Positions 1-6,581 of a stretch of 11,410 nucleotides of DNA are shown here, in pieces; positions within the stretch are counted from its first letter, which is position 1, and the number at the start of each line of letters is the position of its first letter. The position numbers and the translations under genes were made by a program. The stretch spans positions 1 through 11,410 of the forward strand of contig CAYWYB010000169.1 of NCBI GenBank assembly GCA_964462145.1, in the 5' to 3' direction. Source of the DNA: GCA-2731375 sp964462145 (GTDB lineage Bacteria > Pseudomonadota > Alphaproteobacteria > GCA-2731375). The notes beneath the pieces are model-generated. The model searched no databases. It was not told the origin of the DNA and saw only the letters and a program-made list of their open reading frames with translations.

Positions 1-752
1 GGATCATAGGACGGCGCCTTGAAGGATATGGTCAGCTCGTCGTAGTCCCGGCCCTCGGCCTCCGTCAGCCGCTTTAATTCATCCAGCAGGCCCTGGAATT
101 CCTTGGGCGGCAGGGGCGAGGCGGAGGTCGCGCCGACGGGATGCCAGCCGTCGGCGTATTTCGCGACCCGGCGCAAGGCCGCGCGGCTGTGACCGCCGAT
201 CCAGATCGGGGGATGCGGTTTTTGCACCGGGTGGGGCACGCAGCGCAATTCCTTGAAGGCGTAGAACTCGCCCTCGTGGGAAACCGGGTCCTGGGTCCAG
301 CATTTCTTGAAAATTTCGATGTATTCGTTGCTCGACGCCCCGCGCTTGTCGAAATCCGGCGCGTCCAGGGCCTCGAACTCCTCGCGCATCCAGCCGACGC
401 CGACCCCGACCGTGACCCGGCCACGGGAGAGGACATCGATGGTGGCCAGAATTTTCGCGGTAACGAGGGGATTGCGGTGCGGCAGGATCATCACCGAGGT
501 TACCAGGCGCGCGGATTTGGTGAAACCGGCCACGAACGACATCAGGGTCAGTTGCTCCATGGCATCACCGACACCGGGAAAGCCGCCGTCGACGGTGTAG
601 GGATAGGGCGAAGATACTTCGACAGGAAAGACGATGTGATCGCCGAAAACGATCGTCTCATACCCCAACCGCTCACCCGCCAGGGCGATTTCCGCGATGT
701 CGTCGGGATTGCCCAGGGGTCCCCTTGTCGGCAGGTAAAAGCCATAGCGCAT
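1..752 (-). CDS. LLM class (luciferase-like) F420/FMN-dependent oxidoreductase, 3' end outside window
   Basis: The gene begins at ATG 752-750 and runs off the left edge still open, giving 250 whole codons. The protein begins MRYGFYLPTRGPLG, followed by an AEIALAGERLGYETIVFGDH segment, typical of the first strands and helix of the luciferase-like TIM barrel. Further family hallmarks are SVMILPHRNPL (about 87-97), the GRVTVGVGVGW loop (about 111-121) and PPIWIGGHSRAALRRVA (about 181-197). These fit the TIGR03619-like 'probable F420-dependent' group. A clear Shine-Dalgarno GAGGAG lies just upstream (about 761-768 on the complement). It is probably the second gene of an operon, 40 bp after the DUF1028 stop. 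Substrate is unknown, and F420 versus FMN cannot be decided from sequence alone. The family call is firm; the reaction is not. Confidence 0.88.
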   Translation of the reverse strand, partial: MRYGFYLPTRGPLGNPDDIAEIALAGERLGYETIVFGDHIVFPVEVSSPYPYTVDGGFPGVGDAMEQLTLMSFVAGFTKSARLVTSVMILPHRNPLVTAKILATIDVLSRGRVTVGVGVGWMREEFEALDAPDFDKRGASSNEYIEIFKKCWTQDPVSHEGEFYAFKELRCVPHPVQKPHPPIWIGGHSRAALRRVAKYADGWHPVGATSASPLPPKEFQGLLDELKRLTEAEGRDYDELTISFKAPSYD

Positions 753-792
753 TTGTTCGTCTCCTCAACTTTTGTTGTTCTTAAAATAGCTC

Positions 793-1536
793 TTAATCGT
801 CATAAAAGATCGCGGGCGGCGGCCGCATCGACATGTTCTCGTGCTCCCAATCCCAAAGCACTGGCAGGCGGTCGGGGTGGGCCGCGCGCAGGGCGCGAAG
901 GGCAATCATGGGCTCGTAAGTTTCGTACAATAGGCGCAGTTCGGCCACGGCATCGAACTTCATGTCGACACGCAGATCAAGCAAGGGAATTTCCGGCAGT
1001 TCAGGGTTCCCGATAATCTTGACCGCCGCGCCCCGTTCGCTGAAGTGACGGCCATCCGCGGCCTGTTGGCCGCCGGCATCCCGGCCTGCTTCCAGGGCTG
1101 TGATCAGACGGGATGCCAGGCTGGCCCCGGCGCTGGCCTCGAAAGCTTCGGCGATTGCCGCCACCACCTCCGGGCCCTGCAATACGTTGCCGAAGGCGAG
1201 GCAGTCCTTGCCCTGCCGCTCGCCGGCCCAAGGCTGGTTGTCCTTGCCCGTACGCGCGATGACGGAGCCATCCCGGCGCATGATGGCGATCTGGCGGTAT
1301 TCTATATGGCTGTCGGCGCCAACGATGCTGGCCAGTGCCTCTTCCAGGGAGCGGCCCGCATCCAGGGCACGGACACCGGCGATGGCGGCGCGCGGATTGC
1401 CCTTTGCCTGTACCACGACAATATCGCCACCATAGCCATAGCAGGGGGATATGCCGCCCACGCCCATGGTGACCGAGGTCAGGGCCAGCCCGATTTGACC
1501 GCTGTCGCGGCAGTGACCAAGAATTGAAAAGGTCAT
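793..1536 (-). CDS. DUF1028 family protein (putative Ntn-hydrolase superfamily)
   Basis: A 247-residue protein starting MTFSILGHCRDSGQIG and matching the DUF1028 (COG3342) pattern. It has a TFSI amino end, a glycine-rich GYGGDIVVVQAKGNP segment (about 38-52), a GRSLEEALASIVGAD helix, and the PWAGERQGKDCLAFGNVLQGPEVV block (about 101-124). It ends with the conserved LLDLRVD...AVAELRLLYE tail. I chose the ATG at 1536 over an upstream in-frame ATG at 1671 for two reasons. Family homology starts at TFSI, and a GGAG ribosome site (1549-1546) lies 9 bases upstream. This start also places Thr2 at the mature N-terminus after Met removal, as an N-terminal nucleophile hydrolase would need. That catalytic role is inferred from superfamily membership. 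No peptidoglycan-binding extension of the kind seen in some homologues is present. The gene is 40 bp upstream of the LLM oxidoreductase and probably co-transcribed with it. Substrate unknown. Confidence 0.87.
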   Translation of the reverse strand: MTFSILGHCRDSGQIGLALTSVTMGVGGISPCYGYGGDIVVVQAKGNPRAAIAGVRALDAGRSLEEALASIVGADSHIEYRQIAIMRRDGSVIARTGKDNQPWAGERQGKDCLAFGNVLQGPEVVAAIAEAFEASAGASLASRLITALEAGRDAGGQQAADGRHFSERGAAVKIIGNPELPEIPLLDLRVDMKFDAVAELRLLYETYEPMIALRALRAAHPDRLPVLWDWEHENMSMRPPPAIFYDD

Positions 1537-1681
1537 ACTCAGATGCTCCGATACGGGATGCAATGTCAGAACCTGCGGGCAACCGGTCCGTAAGGGCGGT
1601 AATACATTGTTGTCTGCCGATGCCGGCCATCGCTGTTGCTTTATTGTCAGGGAGTTCAGGCGATGTGGCAAGCGCCGCCAT

Positions 1682-1702
1682 GCCCATCTCTAGAGCATGG
1701 GC
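1682..1702. promoter_or_regulatory. Near-palindrome in the divergent DUF1028/LLM spacer (candidate operator)
   Basis: GCCCAT at 1682-1687 is mirrored by ATGGGC at 1697-1702. Between them lies the self-complementary octamer CTCTAGAG (1688-1695) plus one unpaired C. The whole 21 bases is therefore a dyad with a single-base asymmetry. It sits inside the 279-bp non-coding stretch between the divergent starts at 1536 and 1816, where a shared regulator could act. I found no convincing -35/-10 pair nearby, so operator function is only an inference. The rest of this spacer shows nothing else recognisable. Confidence 0.3.
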
Positions 1703-1815
1703 TGTTATCCGCAGCGCGCCTGGGGTAGACTGGCCCCACCCACCAAATCCATGACGAAAAGTGTCGATCCGTAATGGCATCGCATGTACCCGTCGCGATG
1801 ACCGAGGAATATAAA

Positions 1816-2811
1816 ATGTCGACGCCCCGCCGAGGAATCTCTCTGACGCCCATGGAAACCCGCCGCGATGTCATCGTCCGCGCGGCGGAACTGGCGGATC
1901 GCCTGGGCTACGAGCTGTTCGTGGTGCCCGAGGGCTGGGGCCTGGATTCCACCCTGGTACTGACCGAGATCGCCCTGCGGACAGAGAATATTCAGTTAAT
2001 GTCCGGAATCTTATCTGTCTGGAGCCGGACGCCGGGTGCGTTGGCGATGAATGCGGCGACCCTGTCCGAGATCAGCGATGGCCGCTATATCCTTGGCCTT
2101 GGCGCCAGCACGAAGGCACTGGTGGAAGGTTTCCACGGCATAGAATTCGCGCAACCCGCCAAGCAGCTGGGCGAGACGACAAAGGCGGTGCGTCGGATTT
2201 TGCAGGGCGAGCGGTCGGATATCCCTGACGAGCTTGATACCCGTGCTCTGAAGCTGGGCCAGGCACCGCAACCGGAACTGCCGATCTATATCGCCGCCAT
2301 GGGGCCGCGCGCTGTTACCGTCGCGGCGGAGCAGGCCGATGGCTGGTTTCCCTACTATGTGGCCCGCGACCGGTTTGAAAGCTGGGTGCCCGAGTTGCAG
2401 GCGGTGCGGGAAAGCGCCGGCGATCTGGACGCGCCCTTAACCGTCATCGCGGGGCCTAACGTCTCTGTTAATGCCAACGAGGCGGATGGCCGGCAAACGG
2501 CGGCGAACAATCTCGCCTGGTACCTATGTGCCATGGGCGATGTCTATGCCAAATCCGTCTCCGCCCAAGGGTATGCCGACGAAGTTGACATGGTGTTGCA
2601 GGCCAACCCCAAGCCAAGCCCAAGCCGTGGCGAGATTCCGGATGAAGCGCAGATCCTGCTGGACCAACTGGCCGCCTATGGCAAGCCGGAAAAGGTGCGG
2701 GAGGAATTGCAGCCCTGGGATGACGTGGTCGATATCAACGTTCTCGGTATCGCGCCGGGTATCCCCTGGCCGGATATGGAGGCAATCCTGCACGCCGGCG
2801 CGCCGGGCTAG
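1816..2811 (+). CDS. LLM class (luciferase-like) flavin/F420-dependent oxidoreductase
   Basis: A 331-residue protein with the bacterial luciferase-like fold signature: RRGISLTPMETRR...AAELADRLGYELFVVPEGWG (about 5-42), LMSGILSVWSRTPGALAMNAATLSEISDGRYILGLGAS (about 61-98), and PIYIAAMGPRAVTVAAEQADGWFPYYV (about 156-182). The GRYILGLGAS loop and the GP...A..ADGW motif are standard for this family and contact the flavin or deazaflavin. I chose ATG 1816 because GAGGA (1804-1808) sits 7 bases before it; the in-frame ATG at 1774 lacks such a site and adds 14 unsupported residues. The gene is divergent from DUF1028 and is a different subtype from the LLM enzyme at the left edge. It ends 16 bp from the convergent prfC stop. 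Substrate and cofactor (F420 or FMN) are unresolved. Confidence 0.88.
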   Translation: MSTPRRGISLTPMETRRDVIVRAAELADRLGYELFVVPEGWGLDSTLVLTEIALRTENIQLMSGILSVWSRTPGALAMNAATLSEISDGRYILGLGASTKALVEGFHGIEFAQPAKQLGETTKAVRRILQGERSDIPDELDTRALKLGQAPQPELPIYIAAMGPRAVTVAAEQADGWFPYYVARDRFESWVPELQAVRESAGDLDAPLTVIAGPNVSVNANEADGRQTAANNLAWYLCAMGDVYAKSVSAQGYADEVDMVLQANPKPSPSRGEIPDEAQILLDQLAAYGKPEKVREELQPWDDVVDINVLGIAPGIPWPDMEAILHAGAPG

Positions 2812-2827
2812 CTGATACCGAACGGCG

Positions 2828-4414
2828 CTAAACCGACTGATCCTTGGTGGCGGCAAAGGTTAGGTCGGGCCAGTCGCGGGCCAGATCATCCAGGTGCCAG
2901 GCGTTGCGGGCCAATAGCACCAGATCGCCCTCGTGATCGTCGGCCACCACGGCGCGTTCCTTGTCGGCGAAGCGCTTTAGGGTCGCCTCGTCATCGCAGA
3001 ACACCCAGCGTGCGGTGTACAGGCTGGACGCCTCGAAATGCACGGGCAGTTCGTATTCGGCGGCGATGCGGTCGGCCAGGACATCGAATTGCAACGCGCC
3101 GACCACGCCCACGTACCAATTCGCCCCAAGGCGTGGCTTGAAGACGCTGGCTGCGCCTTCCTCGGCCAGTTGCTGCAGGGCACGGCCCAGATGCTTGGCC
3201 TTCATGGGATCGTCCGGGGCGACGCGCTGGATCATCTCGGGCGCAAAGCTGGGGATGCCGGTAAAAGTCAGCTCCTCGCCCTCGCTCAAGGCATCGCCGA
3301 TGTGCAGGTTGCCATGGTTGGGCAGGCCGATGATGTCGCCGGCATAGGCGTCCTCCGCCGTGCCGCGATCCTGGGCCAGGAACAGCACCGGATTGTGCAT
3401 GTTGATCTGCTTGCCGCTGCGGATGTGTTTCAGCTTCATGCCCTTGCGAAAATGGCCCGAACAGACCCGCATGAAGGCCATGCGGTCGCGGTGTTTCGGA
3501 TCCATGTTGGCCTGGATCTTGAAGACGAAGCCGGAGACCTTTTTCTCGTCCGGCTGCACGGGACGGGAGGCGGAGGGGCGGGGGCCCGGCGGCGGGGCCA
3601 GTTTGGCCAGACCGGCGAGCAGTTCCCGTACGCCGAAATTGTTGATGGCGGAACCGAAATAGACCGGCGTCATATGGCCTTCGCGATAGGCCTGCGGATC
3701 AAACGCCGGGCACAGGCCCTGGGCCATCTCGACCTCTTCGCGCAGGGTATCGGCATCTTCGCCCAGGAAGCTATCTAGCTTGGCATCATCCAGGCCGCTA
3801 CAAACCTCGCCCTGGCTGATAACGTTCTTGTCCGCCTTGTCCATCAAGACCAGACGGTCCGAGAACAGATCGTAGCAACCTTTAAATCTGCGTCCCATGC
3901 CGATGGGCCAGCTGGCCGGCACCACGTCCAGGGCCAGGCTCTGTTCGATCTCGTCCAGCAAATCGAACGGCTCGCGGCTTTCCCGGTCCATCTTGTTAAT
4001 GAACGTTACGATGGGCACATCGCGCAGGCGGCAAACCTCGAACAGCTTACGGGTCTGCTCCTGAATACCGCGGGCGGCATCCAGCACCATGACGGCGCTG
4101 TCGACGGCGGTCAGCGTACGATAGGTGTCTTCGGAAAAGTCCTGATGGCCCGGTGTGTCGAGCAAATTGAACGTACAATCCGCGTAATCAAAAGTCATCA
4201 CGGAGGTGGCGACGGAAATGCCGCGCTCCCGTTCCACCTTCATCCAGTCCGAATGGGCCCGGCGGGCATCGCCCTTGGCCTTGACCGCGCCCGCAAGATT
4301 GATGGCGCCGCCGAACAGCAATAGCTTTTCGGTCAGGGTGGTCTTGCCGGCATCGGGATGGGCGATGATGGCAAAGGTGCGGCGGTGCGCCACTTGGGCG
4401 GCGATATCGTTCAT
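2828..4414 (-). CDS. prfC: Peptide chain release factor 3 (RF3), translational GTPase
   Basis: A 528-residue protein of normal RF3 length. RF3 is a cytoplasmic GTPase that removes RF1 or RF2 from the ribosome after peptide release. The GTPase domain is complete: Walker A AHPDAGKT (18-25), switch I ERGISVATS (63-71), DTPGHQDF (86-93) and NKMD (140-143). Then come the RF3-specific parts, such as RRFKGCYDL, PVYFGSAINNFGVRELL, FVFKIQANMDPKHRDRMAFMRVCSG, and a C-terminal GVVGALQFDVLADRIAAEY segment. The IQANMDP..R.R.AF.R stretch separates RF3 from EF-G, which has a different domain order. The start at 4414 gives the usual MN...RR.FAIIAHPDAGKTT opening, although the Shine-Dalgarno is weak. It stands alone, convergent with the LLM gene and divergent from the VOC gene, as expected for a housekeeping gene. 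A TTATAC hexamer on the complement (4452-4447) could be its -10, without a good -35. Confidence 0.97.
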   Translation of the reverse strand: MNDIAAQVAHRRTFAIIAHPDAGKTTLTEKLLLFGGAINLAGAVKAKGDARRAHSDWMKVERERGISVATSVMTFDYADCTFNLLDTPGHQDFSEDTYRTLTAVDSAVMVLDAARGIQEQTRKLFEVCRLRDVPIVTFINKMDRESREPFDLLDEIEQSLALDVVPASWPIGMGRRFKGCYDLFSDRLVLMDKADKNVISQGEVCSGLDDAKLDSFLGEDADTLREEVEMAQGLCPAFDPQAYREGHMTPVYFGSAINNFGVRELLAGLAKLAPPPGPRPSASRPVQPDEKKVSGFVFKIQANMDPKHRDRMAFMRVCSGHFRKGMKLKHIRSGKQINMHNPVLFLAQDRGTAEDAYAGDIIGLPNHGNLHIGDALSEGEELTFTGIPSFAPEMIQRVAPDDPMKAKHLGRALQQLAEEGAASVFKPRLGANWYVGVVGALQFDVLADRIAAEYELPVHFEASSLYTARWVFCDDEATLKRFADKERAVVADDHEGDLVLLARNAWHLDDLARDWPDLTFAATKDQSV

Positions 4415-4500
4415 GGTCTGGGTCCGGGAATTTGGCTGCGAGGGCCGTATAACACCAAAGCGCGGCGCGGAAAAGGTGGTTCAATTGCTTCGATGGCAGC

Positions 4501-4528
4501 TTGGTGGCGCGGCAATTTCTGCTATATG
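4501..4528 (+). promoter_or_regulatory. Candidate sigma70-type promoter for the VOC gene and following run
   Basis: TTGGTG at 4501-4506 and TATATG at 4523-4528 are separated by 16 bases, and a TG at 4520-4521 gives an extended -10 (TGCTATATG). It would start transcription about 10-15 bases before the ribosome site at 4548. The -35 matches the consensus only in its first three bases. It lies in the 148-bp gap between the divergent prfC and VOC genes, the natural place for a promoter. Confidence 0.35.
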
Positions 4529-4547
4529 TGCCGCATGGCGTTTTGTT

Positions 4548-4553
4548 AGGGAG
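4548..4553 (+). promoter_or_regulatory. Ribosome binding site that fixes the GTG start of the VOC gene
   Basis: AGGGAG at 4548-4553 lies 9 bases before GTG 4563. The open frame continues upstream into the antisense of prfC, so this site, together with where VOC homology begins, decides the start. Confidence 0.65.
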
Positions 4554-4562
4554 TTTTGGACA

Positions 4563-5246
4563 GTGGATTTGGCGAAACAGCATATCGATATCGGCCTCTA
4601 TACCAACCAGCGCGAGGAACAATTGGCGTTCTGGCAGGGCGAAATCGGCTTGGAATTCGATCATGTGGGCAAGCTGGGCGGCGGTGTGCATCAGTTGCGC
4701 CATCACATGAACGGCTCAATCCTGAAAATCAACCATTCGCGGAACCCGTTGCCGGATCTGCCGCCATCGGGCTATCGCCGTCTGCTGATCGCCAAGCCGG
4801 ACCTGACCGAAGTACGCAGCCTGACCGATCCCGACGGCAATGCCGTCGATCTGGTGCCCATGGGCTATAAGGGCGTGGTTGGTATCGGTATCGAGATCGC
4901 GGTCAGCGATCTGGCCGCCGCCAAGGCATACTGGGCCGGTGCCCTGCAATTTGAGACCGGTGACAACAATACGGTGATCGCCGGTGATACGGTGCTGTTC
5001 CTGATACAGGATGATAGCGTAAAACCAACGCCGGATGACAAGAACGCACCAGGCTACCGCTATACCACCGTGCAGATTCACAAATGCGATGCGGAACACG
5101 CGGGCATCCTGGCGCGTGGCGGCCGGGAAGGCGGGCCGCCGCGTACCATCGGGACGACCACACGGTATTCTTTCGTGCGCGACCCGGACGGCAACTGGCT
5201 GGAAGTTTCCCAGCGCGCCCAGTTGACGGGCACCCTCGAGCAATAG
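4563..5246 (+). CDS. VOC (glyoxalase/bleomycin resistance/dioxygenase fold) family protein, two domains
   Basis: A 227-residue protein with a GTG start, built from two tandem beta-alpha-beta-beta-beta modules. Module 1 (about 4-100) opens KQHIDIGLYTNQREEQLAFWQGEIGLEF and closes SLTDPDGNAVDLVPM. Module 2 (about 104-217) opens GIGIEIAVSDLAAAKAYWAGALQFE and closes FVRDPDGNWLEVSQ. The DPDGN.(L/V)(E/D) ending of each half is the VOC hallmark. Possible metal ligands in module 2 are Glu111, Gln171 and Glu214; module 1 keeps His7 but has Asp96 where Glu is usual. This suggests, as an inference, one working metal site or a site shared between the halves. Members act as lyases, dioxygenases, isomerases or binding proteins, and nothing here picks one. 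It is followed 24 bp later by YtoQ and is probably co-transcribed with it. Confidence 0.87.
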   Translation: MDLAKQHIDIGLYTNQREEQLAFWQGEIGLEFDHVGKLGGGVHQLRHHMNGSILKINHSRNPLPDLPPSGYRRLLIAKPDLTEVRSLTDPDGNAVDLVPMGYKGVVGIGIEIAVSDLAAAKAYWAGALQFETGDNNTVIAGDTVLFLIQDDSVKPTPDDKNAPGYRYTTVQIHKCDAEHAGILARGGREGGPPRTIGTTTRYSFVRDPDGNWLEVSQRAQLTGTLEQ

Positions 5247-5260
5247 GGAACAATGGAATT

Positions 5261-5266
5261 GGAGAG
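5261..5266 (+). promoter_or_regulatory. Ribosome binding site selecting the ytoQ-like start
   Basis: GGAGAG at 5261-5266 precedes ATG 5271 by 4 bases. An alternative in-frame ATG at 5253 has only GGGAA two bases before it, too close for efficient initiation, so 5271 is favoured. Confidence 0.55.
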
Positions 5267-5270
5267 CAAG

Positions 5271-5747
5271 ATGACAACGAATGGGCAAAGCTGGGATGTA
5301 TATCTTTCAGGCGAAATTCATACCGATTGGCGGGAGCGGATCATCGATGGCGCGGCCAAGGCAGGCCTGGATATCGATTTCAGTTCTCCGGTGACCGATC
5401 ACGCCTCTTCCGACGATTGCGGCGTGGCCATTCTGGGTGGCGAGGAACAGGCCTTTTGGCATGACCACAAGGGCGCCAAGATGAACGCCATCCGCACCCG
5501 AACCTTGATCGAGCGGGCCGACATCGTCGTGGTTCGCTTTGGCGACCAATACAAACAATGGAACGCTGCCTTCGATGCCGGCTATGCCGCCGCGCTGGGT
5601 ACCTCGATCATCACCCTGCATGACCCGGCCCTGCGCCATGCCCTCAAGGAAGTGGACGGCGCGGCCCTGGCCACGGCGGAGACGCCGGAACAGGTGGTGC
5701 AAATCCTGGCCTATGTCATTGATGGCCGCCTGGCCGCCTCCGCCTGA
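5271..5747 (+). CDS. YtoQ family protein
   Basis: A 158-residue protein matching the YtoQ (TIGR03646) family almost end to end. It has YLSGEIHTDWRERII (11-25), SSPVTDHASSDDCGV (38-52), FWHDHKGAKMNAIRTRTLIE (62-81), ADIVVVRFGDQYKQWNAAFD (83-102) and the AGYAAALG loop (103-110). The family resembles nucleoside 2-deoxyribosyltransferase-like Rossmann folds; the repeated GE/DHT/DAG motifs fit a nucleotide-type pocket, but no enzyme activity is established that I know of. There is no signal peptide or membrane segment, so it is cytoplasmic. It lies 24 bp after the VOC gene, and the CDP-alcohol transferase frame begins at or overlaps its stop, so the three are likely one transcript. The family is recognised with confidence; its role is unknown. 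Confidence 0.9.
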   Translation: MTTNGQSWDVYLSGEIHTDWRERIIDGAAKAGLDIDFSSPVTDHASSDDCGVAILGGEEQAFWHDHKGAKMNAIRTRTLIERADIVVVRFGDQYKQWNAAFDAGYAAALGTSIITLHDPALRHALKEVDGAALATAETPEQVVQILAYVIDGRLAASA

Positions 5748-5748
5748 G

Positions 5749-6558
5749 GTGAATGCCAGCGACCATAGTTCGGGCCGGCGGCCCCGCATCACGCGGGCCG
5801 ACGTGGAAGCCTCGTTTAACAATCAGGTCCGCAACATGGCCGTGGTGCGCCATATTGGCCGGCCCATCGGCAACCGGCTGACGCCGTTTTTCTACAATCG
5901 CGGCTGGACCGCGAACCAGATGACGACCTTGCGCCTGGGCCTGGCGGTGTTGGCGATGGTTCTGCTCATGGCTCTGCCGCCGGCCTATGTTTGGCTGGTC
6001 GCGGTTCTGTATTACCTCTGCTTTATCGGTGATTGCCTGGACGGCAACCTGGCGCGGTTGAACGATGGCGCCTCTTATTGGGGCAAGTTTTATGACGGCG
6101 TCGCGGACCGCTTCTATTACACCGCCGCGCCGCTGGCGGCGGGTATCGGCCTGTGGCGGGCGGGTGGCGAGGATTGGCCCCTGATCGCCGGCGCCGCCGC
6201 CACCGCTGTATTCACCTACAATGATCTGATCTCCAACCGGCTGCAGTATTTCAAGCTGTGGATGGAGGGGCAGAGCGGTCCGGCCAGCTACCGCACCGGC
6301 AAACTTCTGAGCAGGTTGGAAAGCCTCAACGACCGGGTCATGACCAATGGCTTTTTCGTCGCGCCATTGCTGCTGTTGCTGCCCGGAGTTGGGCTTGACG
6401 GGTATTTTTGGAGCACCCTGTTGCTGCAAGGTATCCTGGGTGGTCTTGGCCTGTTGTCGTTGCTGTATTTGTCATATCGTAGTCTCGCCCGAGCCCGTAA
6501 GAGCAAACACGCAAAGGGCGTTGACCCCGGCCAGGCAGGCAGTCCCGGTCTGGAGTAA
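5749..6558 (+). CDS. CDP-alcohol phosphatidyltransferase family membrane protein
   Basis: About 269 residues if started at GTG 5749. Enzymes of this family move a phosphoalcohol between CDP and an acceptor alcohol in the membrane, making phospholipid head groups or related compounds. The signature D-x2-D-G-x2-A-R-x8-G-x3-D-x3-D is complete: Asp95, Asp98, Gly99, Ala102, Arg103, Gly112, Asp116 and Asp120. Hydrophobic segments follow the family pattern at about 64-93, 126-135, 145-155, 202-213 and 223-242, and the tail is basic (ARARKSKH). The start is uncertain. GTG 5749 lies one base past the ytoQ stop and would rely on reinitiation. ATG 5722 would overlap ytoQ by 26 bases, its first codons being a proline-rich by-product of that frame. 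ATG 5836 would cut into a plausible N-terminal helix. The acceptor alcohol cannot be told; the protein does not obviously match pgsA, pssA or cls sequences. Confidence 0.85.
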   Translation: MNASDHSSGRRPRITRADVEASFNNQVRNMAVVRHIGRPIGNRLTPFFYNRGWTANQMTTLRLGLAVLAMVLLMALPPAYVWLVAVLYYLCFIGDCLDGNLARLNDGASYWGKFYDGVADRFYYTAAPLAAGIGLWRAGGEDWPLIAGAAATAVFTYNDLISNRLQYFKLWMEGQSGPASYRTGKLLSRLESLNDRVMTNGFFVAPLLLLLPGVGLDGYFWSTLLLQGILGGLGLLSLLYLSYRSLARARKSKHAKGVDPGQAGSPGLE

Positions 6559-6581
6559 TTAGTAAAAGGATTTCCTCCCTC

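Noticed and set aside
141..1016. 291-codon plus-strand frame across the left LLM gene and DUF1028
   Set aside because: It runs across two real minus-strand genes and their spacer, and its product shows no family features.
1537..1671. 45-residue N-terminal extension of the DUF1028 protein
   Set aside because: It shows no family similarity, would bury the conserved TFSI start, and has no better ribosome site.
2587..2632. Short CCAAGCC-type repeats in the second LLM gene
   Set aside because: They encode an Asn-Pro-Lys-Pro-Ser-Pro stretch in frame; too short and ordinary to be a repeat element.
2795..2806. 12-base palindrome CCGGCGCGCCGG at the end of the LLM gene as a terminator
   Set aside because: It is inside the coding sequence, has no loop and no T run after it; it is chance GC-rich symmetry.
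3038..3778. 246-codon plus-strand frame inside prfC
   Set aside because: Antisense to an intact RF3 gene, no recognisable domain, typical GC-driven shadow.
4206..4562. N-terminal extension of the VOC frame back into prfC
   Set aside because: The frame is open by chance; VOC homology begins at about 4572 and the ribosome site at 4548-4553 supports GTG 4563.
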